From positions 1 through 50,334 of the forward strand of contig JAVBPM010000017.1 of the NCBI GenBank assembly GCA_031549605.1: 50,334 nucleotides of DNA. The letters are read 5' to 3'. Both the position numbers and the translations under genes were made by a program. Each line of letters begins with the position of its first letter. Positions within the stretch are counted from its first letter, which is position 1. The DNA is from WRAI01 sp031549605. Lineage in GTDB: Bacteria > Bacillota > Clostridia > Oscillospirales > UBA929. This document shows positions 31,495 to 40,217 of the stretch, piece after piece. The notes under the pieces are model-generated. The model searched no databases. It saw only the letters and a list, made by a program, of their open reading frames with translations, and was not told where the DNA came from.

Positions 31495-31527
31495 GACACC
31501 CAAGAAGGCTTCTTCTTGGGTGTTTTT
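31495..31527 (+). terminator. Terminator of the tRNA operon
   Basis: ACACCCAAGAA-ggct-TCTTCTTGGGTGT followed by TTTT. Confidence 0.85.
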
Positions 31528-31539
31528 GCGTCGCGCAAC

Positions 31540-31585
31540 CCCAACGCACAAGGCCACCCGCATTGCGGATGGCCTTGTGCGTTGC
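31540..31585. repeat. Long inverted repeat after the sugar-binding protein gene
   Basis: AACGCACAAGGCCA and TGGCCTTGTGCGTT form a perfect 14-bp stem that can extend through CCGC-att-GCGG. It lies 3' of the minus-strand sugar-binding protein gene but has no T tract. It may stabilise the mRNA end rather than terminate. Confidence 0.6.
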
Positions 31586-31611
31586 AAAGGAGTATAAAAA
31601 AGAGGGATCGA

Positions 31612-32592
31612 CTATTTTCCGCCGTACTCGACGTACTTTTCAGCGGCGTTTTCCGGCGTGATGATATCGGTGCCCAGCGTGACGTTCTTTTCAAACGCCT
31701 TGCCATTGACGAGGTACTGATAAATGTTCTCAATGGCTTCCTTGCCGCCGGTCGGATACACCAGCGTCAGGCTGAGGCGGCCTTCCATGACCGATTTGAT
31801 GCCGCCGTCGGGTGTCGGCAGACCGTCAAAGCCGACAAACTTGATGCCTTCGCGACCCTGGTTCTTCGCCGCGGTGTATGCGCCTTCGGCCATCGGGTCG
31901 TTGAGCGCGATAATCAGGTCGACCTCGGGGTTGGCCTGCAACATCGACTCGGTCTCTGTAATGGCTTTCTCGCGCAGCCAGTCGGCGTTGCACTTCTGAA
32001 GCACTTTCAGCTTGGGGTTGGCCTTGATGGCTTCATTAAAGCCGGCGTCGCGGTCAATACCGCCCGAGGTGCCTTCCAGACCTTTGACTTCGAGGATGTT
32101 GCCGCCGTCGGGCAGCAGGGTTTCGGCGACATACTTGCCGGCTTCGCGGCCCATCAGGACGTTGTCAGCGCCAATAAACTGGGTATAGCTATCGCCGTCA
32201 ATTTTGCGGTCAAGCAGCACGACAGGAATGCCGGCGTCATACGCTTTCTTGATGACGGTGGTCAGCGGGGTGGCCTCGTTGGGCGAGGCAATCAGCACAT
32301 CGACCTTCATCTGGATGAAGTTTTCAATGTCAGCGATTTGCTTGTTGTTGTCCTGCGCGGCGTCGGTGATAATGAGCTCAAGCTCAGGGTGCAGGGCGGC
32401 GGCGGCCTTCAGCTGGTCGTTCATGGCCACGCGCCACGGCTCGTTGTTGTTGCACTGCGACATGCCGATGACGTACTTCTTGTCGCCCGTACTTCCGCCG
32501 TCGGTTTTGCTGGGCTCATTCGAGTCGCCACAAGCGGTCAGGAAGCATGCCAGTGCCAGAATCAGTGCCATGAGTAATGCTAGTTTTTTCAT
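31612..32592 (-). CDS. Sugar ABC transporter substrate-binding lipoprotein (RbsB/YtfQ type)
   Basis: A 326-residue periplasmic-binding-protein-type lipoprotein. The signal KKLALLMALILALACFLTAC ends in a lipobox (LTAC). The mature part has the type I sugar-binding fold: GMSQCNNNEPWRVAMNDQLK, LIITDAAQDNNKQIADIENF, DVLIASPNEATPLTTVIKKAYDAGIPVVLLDR and NADWLREKAI. SQxNxxEPWR and the DxxxxxxxQxxDI motif resemble the ribose and galactofuranose/YtfQ-type binders, so a pentose or galactose-type ligand is likely but not proven. It is the last gene of the transporter operon and is paralogous to the sensor-associated binding protein at 38461. Confidence 0.92.
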   Translation of the reverse strand: MKKLALLMALILALACFLTACGDSNEPSKTDGGSTGDKKYVIGMSQCNNNEPWRVAMNDQLKAAAALHPELELIITDAAQDNNKQIADIENFIQMKVDVLIASPNEATPLTTVIKKAYDAGIPVVLLDRKIDGDSYTQFIGADNVLMGREAGKYVAETLLPDGGNILEVKGLEGTSGGIDRDAGFNEAIKANPKLKVLQKCNADWLREKAITETESMLQANPEVDLIIALNDPMAEGAYTAAKNQGREGIKFVGFDGLPTPDGGIKSVMEGRLSLTLVYPTGGKEAIENIYQYLVNGKAFEKNVTLGTDIITPENAAEKYVEYGGK

Positions 32593-32661
32593 GCTGTTCT
32601 TTCCTCCCTTTTTTCAAATCAGGCTCTCACCTGATTGGATACAAAGCCAGTGCGCGGACAG

Positions 32662-33705
32662 TTATTCGTCGGTCGGCTTGCCGGCCTGCATAAACACGGC
32701 CATAATGACAATCAAGCCTTTGACAATCAGCTGGATGTTGCTGTCGACGGCGTTCAGCCCCATAATATTATCGAGCAGGCCCAGAATGAGCGCGCCTATG
32801 CAGGTGCCGAAGACAGTGCCCTTTCCGCCGGCCAGACTGGTGCCGCCGATGCAGACCGCGGCAATGGCGTTAAGCTCATAGCCCATGCCGTCGTTGGGGC
32901 CGCCCTGCGTGGTTTGCGCGGCGTGAATCATGCCGGCGACCGCCGCCAGCATGGCGCTAAGCATAAAGACAGCCAGCGTGATACGTTTGACATTGATGCC
33001 GGCCAAATGCGCGGCGCGCTTGTTGCCTCCCGTCGCGTAGACCTGCCGTCCGAAACGGGTGAATTTTAAGACCCAGGCAAAGATGGCGGTGAGCACAATG
33101 AATATGATTGCGGGAACGGGCACGACGCCAAAGAGACGCTCGGCTAAGTAGCTGAACTCAACCGGCGCGTTACCCGGCGTGTAGCTGAGCGGAACGCCCG
33201 AACCGTTTGACCACATGCGCGCCAGTCCGCGCGCTATGTTCATGGACGCCAGCGTGACCAAAAAGGGTTGCATACGCATGCGGGTGATGACCGTGCCGTT
33301 GAAGAAGCCGAACGCCGCGCCAATCAGCAACGACAGCAGCACCGTCAGCAGAAAGCCCCAGTGCCACTGCATCATCATCGTGGCCGCGCCGGTACCGACC
33401 AGCGCAATGACCGCGCCAACCGACAAGTCGACACCGCCGAGCAGGATGACCATGGTCATACCGATGGCGATGATGCCGTTCTCCGACACCGCGCGCAACA
33501 CGTTCATCAGGTTGTTGACGGCTAAAAAGTTGTTGCGGCCATCCTTAACGCAGACGAAACAGGCGATGATAAACAGCAGGATAAAACCGATAATGCTTTG
33601 GAACCGCAACAGAAACTTGATGACGGGGCTGTCTGAACCGTCCGCCCGATCCAGCCCTATGGCTTTTCTGGCCCGCCCTATCAACGAATTTACACTATCA
33701 GGCAT
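32662..33705 (-). CDS. Sugar ABC transporter permease (RbsC/YtfT type)
   Basis: A 347-residue inner-membrane permease of the BPD_transp_2 family with about 8-10 helices, for example IGFILLFIIACFVCV, IIAIGMTMVILLGGVDLSVGAVIAL and FLLTVLLSLLIGAAFGFFNG. GGVDLSVGA and CIGGTSLAGGKGTVFGTCIGALILG are the conserved permease signatures. ATG 33705 is preceded by GGGAGGATAAAGCAT and overlaps the ATPase stop by 8 nt; a longer version from 33777 lies inside the ATPase gene and is rejected. Confidence 0.92.
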   Translation of the reverse strand: MPDSVNSLIGRARKAIGLDRADGSDSPVIKFLLRFQSIIGFILLFIIACFVCVKDGRNNFLAVNNLMNVLRAVSENGIIAIGMTMVILLGGVDLSVGAVIALVGTGAATMMMQWHWGFLLTVLLSLLIGAAFGFFNGTVITRMRMQPFLVTLASMNIARGLARMWSNGSGVPLSYTPGNAPVEFSYLAERLFGVVPVPAIIFIVLTAIFAWVLKFTRFGRQVYATGGNKRAAHLAGINVKRITLAVFMLSAMLAAVAGMIHAAQTTQGGPNDGMGYELNAIAAVCIGGTSLAGGKGTVFGTCIGALILGLLDNIMGLNAVDSNIQLIVKGLIVIMAVFMQAGKPTDE

Positions 33706-35221
33706 ATGCTTTATCCTCCCTGCGCGTGGCGGCTTGCAGCAGGTTTTCCTGCGTCGCCTCCTCGCGCGTAAATTCACCGGTCATACGACCCTCACAAAAG
33801 GTGATGATGCGATCGGACAGCCCCAGCAGCTCCGGCAGCTCCGACGACACCATGACAATGGCGATGCCCTGCGCGGCCAAATCGTTGATCAGCTGATATA
33901 TCTCGGTTTTGGCGCCGACATCAATGCCGCGTGTCGGCTCGTCGAGGATCAGTATTTTGGGCTTGGTCAACAGCCAGCGCCCCAGAATGACCTTTTGCTG
34001 GTTGCCGCCGGACAACTGCCCGGCCTGCACATCGGCGCTACGCGCTTTGATGCGAAGTCGCTCTTTCTGCTCGTTCCAGTAAACGCGCTCGGTCCTGCGC
34101 TTCATAATCCACGCCGGGGAAAACTGCTTGAGCAGCGGCAGCGACATATTCTCGCCGATGGAGCGGAACAGCACCAGCCCTTGACCCTTTCGGTCCTCGG
34201 TGGCAAAGGCCGTCGCTTTGGCAATGGCGCGGCGCGGGCTCTTGAGCTTGACCGGCACGCCCTCTATGTATACGCTGCCCTTCATATTCTTGGGATGAAC
34301 GCCAAACAAGCACTCACACAGCTCGCTGCGCCCGGCGCCCATCAGCCCGGCAATGCCGAGGATTTCTCCGCGCCTGACCTCAAAGGAAACGTCTTGAAGT
34401 GACCGTTTAAAGCTGCTCTTGGGCGGCGTGTAGTACAAATTCTCAACCTTGAGGGCCACCTCACCCAGCGTGGTGTGGCTTTTGGGAAACAGCTCGACAA
34501 TATCGCGGCCGACCATCATGGAGATAATCTGATCGCGTGTGGTGTTCTCCGCCAATATGGTGTCTACCAGCTCGCCGTCGCGCATAACCATGATGCGGTC
34601 GGCGATTTCAAAGACCTCCTCCATGCGGTGGGTGATATATATGATGCCCACATCCTGCGTTTTCAGCTTTTGGATGACGCGGAACAGGTGCTGTGTTTCG
34701 GTTTTGCTGATGGCCGAGGTCGGCTCATCCATAATCAGTATTTTGGCGTTGTACGACAGCGCCTTGGCAATCTCAACCATCTGCTGCTCGCCTACGCGCA
34801 AATCGCTGATCTTTCGGCGCGGGTCAATGTCCATTTCCAGCATTTGCAAGTATTTCTTCGCCTCGCGGTTCATGGCAACGCTGTTGACCACGCCCAGCTT
34901 AGCGAGCTCACGCCCCATAAAAATGTTCTCAGCGACGGTCATGTAGGGCACCAGCTGCAACTCCTGATGAATCATCGCAATGCCGAGCCGCCGTGCCACA
35001 ATCGGGTTTTTGACCTCCACAGCTTTGCCGTCGAGGTATATGGTGCCGGAAAAATGCCCCAAGCCGCCCGACAAAATGTTCATCAGCGTCGATTTTCCGG
35101 CGCCATCTTCTCCCATGAGCGCCAACACTTCTCCGGCATTCAGGTTGATGGAGACCGACTTGAGCGCCCTGACCGGCCCGAAGGACTTGGATATGGACGC
35201 CATCTCAAGCAGTATTGACAC
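33698..35221 (-). CDS. Sugar ABC transporter ATPase with two nucleotide-binding domains (RbsA/MglA type)
   Basis: A 507-residue cytoplasmic ATPase. The first domain has Walker A GEDGAGKSTLMN, signature LRVGEQQMVEIAKAL and Walker B ILIMDEPTSAIS. The second domain has the degenerate Walker A GLMGAGRSELCE, signature LSGGNQQKVILGRWL and Walker B ILILDEPTRGID. This asymmetric pattern is normal for the carbohydrate-uptake class 2 family. GTG 35221 is chosen because GAGGTGG lies 5 nt upstream; a GTG at 35239 would place that site inside the gene. It is the first gene of the operon. Confidence 0.93.
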   Translation of the reverse strand: MSILLEMASISKSFGPVRALKSVSINLNAGEVLALMGEDGAGKSTLMNILSGGLGHFSGTIYLDGKAVEVKNPIVARRLGIAMIHQELQLVPYMTVAENIFMGRELAKLGVVNSVAMNREAKKYLQMLEMDIDPRRKISDLRVGEQQMVEIAKALSYNAKILIMDEPTSAISKTETQHLFRVIQKLKTQDVGIIYITHRMEEVFEIADRIMVMRDGELVDTILAENTTRDQIISMMVGRDIVELFPKSHTTLGEVALKVENLYYTPPKSSFKRSLQDVSFEVRRGEILGIAGLMGAGRSELCECLFGVHPKNMKGSVYIEGVPVKLKSPRRAIAKATAFATEDRKGQGLVLFRSIGENMSLPLLKQFSPAWIMKRRTERVYWNEQKERLRIKARSADVQAGQLSGGNQQKVILGRWLLTKPKILILDEPTRGIDVGAKTEIYQLINDLAAQGIAIVMVSSELPELLGLSDRIITFCEGRMTGEFTREEATQENLLQAATRREDKAYA

Positions 35222-35475
35222 AGTAACCACCTCGCTCACTGTCGCACTTGTTTTGGAGTACTACCACTGCGAGTATAGCAATCACAGTGGGCAAAGTCTT
35301 TACAATATTCAGCACATTGCATATAATTTTCTTGTCTTGAGTCGGTTATTTTACCATCTGCACAACGCCGGACCTGTTCCTTTACAAATGTCGGCCAAGC
35401 GTCTATGATGTATTTGAACGAATGGCTCGAGTATCAGTAGACTTCGGGCACTCTTGGACGAATAGGAGAATGGCT
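35222..35475. promoter_or_regulatory. Divergent control region between the transporter and the sensor operon
   Basis: On the plus strand TTTACA (35299-35304), 17 nt and TATAAT (35322-35327) make a good promoter for the kinase operon. On the minus strand a TATACT box (about 35271-35276) without a good -35 is the likely transporter promoter, as expected for a gene activated by an AraC-type response regulator bound between the two. Confidence 0.55.
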
Positions 35476-37317
35476 ATGAGCTGGCTGTATTCCCTGCGTT
35501 CGCGGCTGCTGCTCAGCTTTGTTGTGCTCATTCTCATCTCGGTGCTGTCGATCAGCATATTCGGCAGCATCTATTTCGGACGCGCGATCGATGCCGAGGT
35601 GCTGTCCTATAACATGAATCTATTACAGCAAGTGCAAAACAATGTCGATACATACGTTTGGTCCGCCGACAACCTGATACGGTACATCAGTCAGGATCCC
35701 GCCGCACTGGCCTACCTGCGCAACAAAAACAGCGACGACGCCACTCGACTGACACTGGAAACCAACCTGCGCAACCGTTTGTCTTCCTATGTCGGCGTCG
35801 ACAGCCGGATGAGCCTTGGCGGCATTGTGCTGGTGCGGCAGGACGGGGGCTATATTTCCAACGAGCTCTACTGCATCACCCGTGATTCGCTGACGCTGGA
35901 GGGCTGGTATCAGGGCGCGATACGAACGCCCAGACAACGCATGATTTACCCGCGCCCGATTGGGCGCAATCTGCGCTGCTGGAAGCAGTACGCCGATTCC
36001 GACGTCGTCATGATTTCACAGGCGGTGGTTGACCCCAACAACGGCGAGCCGCTGGGCGTGGTCGCCATCGACTTGACGCTGGAAAGCCTTGAGGAGCTGT
36101 TGAGCGGTCTGCAGCTGGACAAAAGCGGCTCGATCTTTATGCTCGACGCCGACGGAGAGTTTGTGCTGACGCCGGTTAGCCCCGCCATCTACCGCGTGCG
36201 GACAGATTGGTTCCAAACAGACGAGACGGTCGACCCCGCGCCGTTCAGAGCCACCATTAGCGGAGAAGATTACCTGTTTCTCTTTTCGGTGTCGCCCAAA
36301 ACCGGATGGAAAACCGTGACGCTGTTTCCTGCCGGTGTGCCGCCACAGGCGGCGCGAACGCTGCAAAACATGATCCTCATCGTCGCGGCGGTCGTCCTGG
36401 CTTTCGGTTTTGTAGCCGCCAATTTGATTACGCGGTCGGTCGCCAAGCCGTTGCAGGGCTTGCAACGATTGATGCAGCAAGCGGAGACGGGCGATTTAAC
36501 GGTGCGGTTTTCCTACCGGCGCAACGACGAGATTGGCCAGCTGGGGCAGCGCTTCAATACCATGACCGCCAAAATCAGCCAGCTGCTTTCCTTGATTGTC
36601 GTCGAGCAAAAGAGCAAGCGCGAAGCCGAGTTGGCCGTGTTGCAAGCGCAAATCAACCCGCATTTTCTGTACAACACGATGGATTCTATTCAATGGATGG
36701 CGCGCGAGTACGAGGCCTACGACATCGTGGAGACGGTGGGCGCGCTGACGCAGCTGTTTCGCGTCAGCCTGTCGCGTGGCCGTGAGGTTATCACGCTGCG
36801 CGATGAGATTTCCCACGTCGAGAGCTACCTGACCATTCAGAAAGTCCGCTATGAGGACAAAATCACCTTTTCCATTCAATGTGACGAGCAGCTGCTGGAG
36901 CGCCCGGTCATCAAGCTTATCCTGCAGCCGCTTGTTGAAAACGCCATCTACCATGGCATTAAGCCCAAGGACTCGCCGGGCCACATCGACATTGTCATTG
37001 ACCGGCACGAAGACAAGCTGCGGCTGCGTGTCATCGACGATGGCGTCGGCATGACGGCGCAAAAGCTGTTGAACCTCAACCGGGCGCTGGAGGAGCAGAA
37101 CGAGGCGAGCGGTTATGGCACCTTCAACGTCGACGCGCGTCTACGGTTACATTTCGGCGCCGGATATGGCCTGCGCCTCTGTCTCAACGATGTCGGTGGC
37201 ATTACCAGCGAACTGCTGCACCCGTATGCAGAAGACAGTGCCGCGCTGGAGCAGTTCCACCAGCGGCACACACAAGGAAAGGAGGATGCGCCCCATGTGG
37301 AAGGTGATGGTGATTGA
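35476..37317 (+). CDS. Sensor histidine kinase of the YesM/LytS-like family
   Basis: A 613-residue membrane kinase. It has a helix at about residues 10-33 (LLSFVVLILISVLSISIFGSIY), a large extracytoplasmic Cache-like sensor (about 35-290), a second helix (about 297-318, ILIVAAVVLAFGFVAANLI), a HAMP domain, and a His_kinase domain with LQAQINPHFLYNTMDSIQWM (phospho-acceptor His near 393). The HATPase domain has LILQPLVENAIYHGIKP and DDGVGM. ATG 35476 is favoured because AGGAG lies 7 nt upstream; two earlier in-frame starts exist. The gene overlaps the response regulator start. It probably detects the sugar delivered by the downstream binding lipoprotein. Confidence 0.92.
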   Translation: MSWLYSLRSRLLLSFVVLILISVLSISIFGSIYFGRAIDAEVLSYNMNLLQQVQNNVDTYVWSADNLIRYISQDPAALAYLRNKNSDDATRLTLETNLRNRLSSYVGVDSRMSLGGIVLVRQDGGYISNELYCITRDSLTLEGWYQGAIRTPRQRMIYPRPIGRNLRCWKQYADSDVVMISQAVVDPNNGEPLGVVAIDLTLESLEELLSGLQLDKSGSIFMLDADGEFVLTPVSPAIYRVRTDWFQTDETVDPAPFRATISGEDYLFLFSVSPKTGWKTVTLFPAGVPPQAARTLQNMILIVAAVVLAFGFVAANLITRSVAKPLQGLQRLMQQAETGDLTVRFSYRRNDEIGQLGQRFNTMTAKISQLLSLIVVEQKSKREAELAVLQAQINPHFLYNTMDSIQWMAREYEAYDIVETVGALTQLFRVSLSRGREVITLRDEISHVESYLTIQKVRYEDKITFSIQCDEQLLERPVIKLILQPLVENAIYHGIKPKDSPGHIDIVIDRHEDKLRLRVIDDGVGMTAQKLLNLNRALEEQNEASGYGTFNVDARLRLHFGAGYGLRLCLNDVGGITSELLHPYAEDSAALEQFHQRHTQGKEDAPHVEGDGD

Positions 37318-38473
37318 CGACGAGCCCAAAATACGCCGAGGTCTTTGCCACCTGATTGAAGCATCCGACCTGCCCCTCACGCTGTGTGCGCAAGCAGACG
37401 ACGGCGAAACGGCCCTGCGTCTGGCCCTTGAAACACGGCCCGACATCCTGCTACTGGACATCAACATTCCGCGCCTCAATGGCTTGTCGCTGCTTGAAAA
37501 AATGCAATGCAACGGGCTTGACCCCAAGTGCATTATCGTATCGGGCTACGACGACTTCCAGTACGCGCAGGCGGGAATCGCGCTGCACGTTGAGCGTTAC
37601 CTGCTGAAGCCGGTGCAGGAAAAAGAGTTGTTTCGCTGTCTGGCGTCCTGTATCACGCAATTGCAGGACGATGCGGCGCGCGCACACGCGCTTGAATCGG
37701 AGTCGTTGCTGAAAGACAACCGTGAGCTGCTGCTGCTTCGGCTGGGACAGGATTGGATCGCCGGTCGGCTGTCGGCCGAGCAGGTCGTTCGCCAGCTCGC
37801 GGGCTGGGGCGTCGAATGCCCCAACCACTTCACTGCCGTAATGGTGGCGCCGGATATGAGCACCGCGCTTGATATACGGCTTGATGCCGCCGCCTGCGCC
37901 GAGCTGCTGCGCGCCGAGCTTGCGCATGAGGACGTTTTTTTAACCGGCGGTCAGGGTCGGTTGCACTTCTTTGCCTTGACCCGTCACGCGCCCGACGAGG
38001 TGTGCTGCCAGCGGCTGCACGACCAATTTAAGGCGACGTTGGGCATCGACTGCCTGACGACCACCGATTACGTGAATGACCCCGCCGATTTGCCGCAGGT
38101 CTACCGGCGAATGATGGACATGGTGCACGGACGGCAGGCGCCGCACTTGGACCATGCACTTTCTTACATCAACGACAACTACGCGCACACCGACATTTCG
38201 CTGAACGCCGCGGCCAGCGCGCTGAACATTTCCCCGTCTTACATCAGCCGCGTGCTCAAGCGATACAAGAACGCGACCTTTGTCGACCTGCTAACCAACC
38301 GCCGCATGCAAGCGGCCATTGAGCTGCTGAGACATACCGACCTCAAGCTGTCGGCCATTGCGTCTCAGGTCGGCTTCAGCAACCAGCATTATTTCAGTTC
38401 GACCTTCAAGAAAATGACCGGCGAAAGCCCCAGCGAGTTTCGGGAGAGGAGCCAGCGTTCATGCGACGATTGA
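37295..38473 (+). CDS. AraC-type response regulator (YesN-like)
   Basis: A 392-residue two-domain regulator. The receiver domain (1-120) has MVIDDEPKIRRG, phospho-acceptor Asp near residue 54 in DILLLDINIPRLNG, VSGYDDFQYA and YLLKPV. The C-terminal AraC domain (about 290-388) shows INDNYAHTDISLNAAASALNISPSYISRVLK and SAIASQVGFSNQHYFSSTFKKMTGESPSEFR. The start follows GGAGGATGCG. It is encoded with, and overlaps, the kinase and the binding protein, and likely activates the divergent transporter. Confidence 0.94.
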   Translation: MWKVMVIDDEPKIRRGLCHLIEASDLPLTLCAQADDGETALRLALETRPDILLLDINIPRLNGLSLLEKMQCNGLDPKCIIVSGYDDFQYAQAGIALHVERYLLKPVQEKELFRCLASCITQLQDDAARAHALESESLLKDNRELLLLRLGQDWIAGRLSAEQVVRQLAGWGVECPNHFTAVMVAPDMSTALDIRLDAAACAELLRAELAHEDVFLTGGQGRLHFFALTRHAPDEVCCQRLHDQFKATLGIDCLTTTDYVNDPADLPQVYRRMMDMVHGRQAPHLDHALSYINDNYAHTDISLNAAASALNISPSYISRVLKRYKNATFVDLLTNRRMQAAIELLRHTDLKLSAIASQVGFSNQHYFSSTFKKMTGESPSEFRERSQRSCDD

Positions 38474-39363
38474 CAGTGCTGGTCGGCCTGCTGCTGCTTT
38501 TCTCCGGCTGCACAACCGACTATCAGCAGGGCGAATTAAAAACCGGCTCATACGCATACGTCATCGGCGTCAGTCAGGCCAATCTGATTGAGCCGTGGCG
38601 CATCGCGTTTCACAACGAAATCCATGACCTTATGCCACAGGATGGAAATGTCCGGCTGATTACCGCCGATGCCGCCCGCAGTGCCGAGCGGCAGATAAAG
38701 GACATTGAGCGCATGCAAAAGCTGGGCGTTGACCTGCTGATTGTGTCGCCCGTGGACAACACCGTGGCCGCGGCCATCGGCGCGGCGCACAAGCGCATTC
38801 CCGTTATCGTGCTGGATCAGGACATCTATCCGGCCAACTATACCTTGTTCATCAGCGCCGACAACTATAAAATAGGAAAAATGGCCGGCGAGGCGGTTAA
38901 AAACGCGCTGGGCGGCAGCGGTGGACGCGTGCTGGAAATCGGGGGCTTGAAGGACTCGCCGCGCACCAACGACATTTCGCGCGGCTTTCGCGAGGCCATT
39001 ACACCGGCGGGCAACATCACAGTTGTCGACGTGCTCTACGCCGACTGGCTGCGCGACAGTGCCGAGCAGCATATGCGAAATTTTCTCATTCTCAACCCCA
39101 AGGTGGATATGGTGTTCGCGCACAACGACGCGATGGCCTACGGCAGCGCGGTGGCGTGCCAGCAGCTGCGTGTCACGGGCGTACGGTTTATTGGCGTGCC
39201 CGGCACGGCGGTGGAGAAAAGCCAGATTGGCCAAGAGGTGGTATCGGTCAGCTTTTTCCAGCCCACCGGCGCAAAGGAAACCATCGACTACGCTTGGAAA
39301 ATTCTCAACAAGCAGCGCGTGCCCAGTCATGTGACCATTGAGCCTATTGTCTTGCCCAATTGA
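38461..39363 (+). CDS. Sensor-associated sugar-binding lipoprotein
   Basis: A 300-residue lipoprotein whose signal RRLTVLVGLLLLFSGC ends in the lipobox FSGC. The mature part is a type I sugar-binding protein: GVSQANLIEPWRIAFHNEI, RQIKDIERMQKLGVDLLIVSP, IPVIVLDQDIYPANYTLFISADN, YADWLRDSAEQHM and AHNDAMAYG. It shares its layout with the transporter's own binding protein at 31612. It is co-transcribed with, and overlaps, the response regulator, as in three-component systems where a dedicated binding protein presents sugar to the kinase. Confidence 0.9.
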   Translation: MRRLTVLVGLLLLFSGCTTDYQQGELKTGSYAYVIGVSQANLIEPWRIAFHNEIHDLMPQDGNVRLITADAARSAERQIKDIERMQKLGVDLLIVSPVDNTVAAAIGAAHKRIPVIVLDQDIYPANYTLFISADNYKIGKMAGEAVKNALGGSGGRVLEIGGLKDSPRTNDISRGFREAITPAGNITVVDVLYADWLRDSAEQHMRNFLILNPKVDMVFAHNDAMAYGSAVACQQLRVTGVRFIGVPGTAVEKSQIGQEVVSVSFFQPTGAKETIDYAWKILNKQRVPSHVTIEPIVLPN

Positions 39364-39413
39364 GATAGACGCTCGCTGACGATGCCACGCACCGCTTTGG
39401 CATGAACACAAAA

Positions 39414-39446
39414 ACAGCGCGGCTCCGCGAATGCGAAGCCGCGCTG
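39414..39446 (-). terminator. Terminator of the copA-copZ-mntP operon
   Basis: CAGCGCGGCT and AGCCGCGCTG form a perfect 10-bp stem. On the minus strand it is followed by TTTTTGTG. Confidence 0.85.
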
Positions 39447-39449
39447 TAT

Positions 39450-40019
39450 CTATAACTTCAATATGCCCAAATGCTCGAGCAGTATCTTGACGCCTATGAG
39501 AATCAGCACTGTGCCACCCACGCCTTCTGCCAGACGCTTGAAGCGGGCGCCGACGACACTGCCCAGCCACACGCCGACGGCCGACAGCGCAAAGGTAATG
39601 ACACCAATCAGCCCAATGGCCAGCCACAGCACGACATCGACGAGTGAGAACGTGACACCAACTGCCAGCGCGTCTATCGACGTGGCAATAGCCAACGGCA
39701 GCATGGCGCGCGGCGCCAGCGTGTCGGACGACTGCTTGTCGCCGTCCTTCTCCAAGCTGCTAATCAACATTTTCAGCCCGATAAACAACAGCAGCGCAAA
39801 GGCAATCCAGTGGTCATAACGCTCGATGTACTGTGCCGCCGATTTGCCCAAAAAATATCCAATCAGCGGCATCAGCGCCTGAAACGCGCCAAAATAAAGC
39901 CCGACAACAAGCGCGCTGCGGCCGACGTGCCGACGACAGGCTATGCCCTTGCACATCGCCACGGCAAAGGCATCCATCGCCAGCCCGACGGCCAGCAACA
40001 CCAATTCAATTATACCCAT
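39450..40019 (-). CDS. mntP: MntP-type manganese efflux pump
   Basis: A 189-residue inner-membrane protein with six predicted helices in two similar halves: ELVLLAVGLAMDAFAVAMCKGI and LPLAIATSIDALAVGVTFSLV carry the paired AMDAFAV/SIDALAV motifs whose Asp residues are important in MntP. Length and motif spacing match the family, which exports Mn2+. ATG 40019 lies 3 nt after the copZ-like stop, so it is the last gene of the metal-efflux operon. Confidence 0.9.
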   Translation of the reverse strand: MGIIELVLLAVGLAMDAFAVAMCKGIACRRHVGRSALVVGLYFGAFQALMPLIGYFLGKSAAQYIERYDHWIAFALLLFIGLKMLISSLEKDGDKQSSDTLAPRAMLPLAIATSIDALAVGVTFSLVDVVLWLAIGLIGVITFALSAVGVWLGSVVGARFKRLAEGVGGTVLILIGVKILLEHLGILKL

Positions 40020-40022
40020 GGA

Positions 40023-40217
40023 CTATGACGCGCTGTATCCGGCGCGGCTGACGGCATTGCGCAGCTCTTGCTGCGTCGTGATTTCGCTGTGTTCGACCGT
40101 CGCGCAGTGCTGCGATACGTCGACCGAAATTACGCCGGGCAACGCCAGCAGCGCATCGGATACGTGGCGCACGCAGTTGTTGCAGCTAAGGCCGCTCAGC
40201 CTGAGTACTGTTGTCAT
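40023..40217 (-). CDS. copZ: CopZ-like heavy-metal-associated protein
   Basis: A 64-residue HMA-domain protein with the metal site GLSCNNCVRHVSDALLALPGV (CxxC at residues 11-14) and the typical ferredoxin-like end NAVSRAGYSA. It should chaperone Cu(I) to the neighbouring ATPase. The start behind AGGAGCACTTCCC overlaps the last 32 nt of copA. Confidence 0.88.
   Translation of the reverse strand: MTTVLRLSGLSCNNCVRHVSDALLALPGVISVDVSQHCATVEHSEITTQQELRNAVSRAGYSAS

Noticed and set aside
31375..32577. 400-codon plus-strand frame over the tRNA-Glu gene and the sugar-binding protein
   Set aside because: It crosses a tRNA and a terminator, and the minus-strand gene is a clear lipoprotein.
34381..34420. 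Degenerate Walker A in the second domain of the sugar ABC ATPase (GLMGAGRSE) as a defect
   Set aside because: This asymmetry is normal for RbsA/MglA-type two-domain ATPases.
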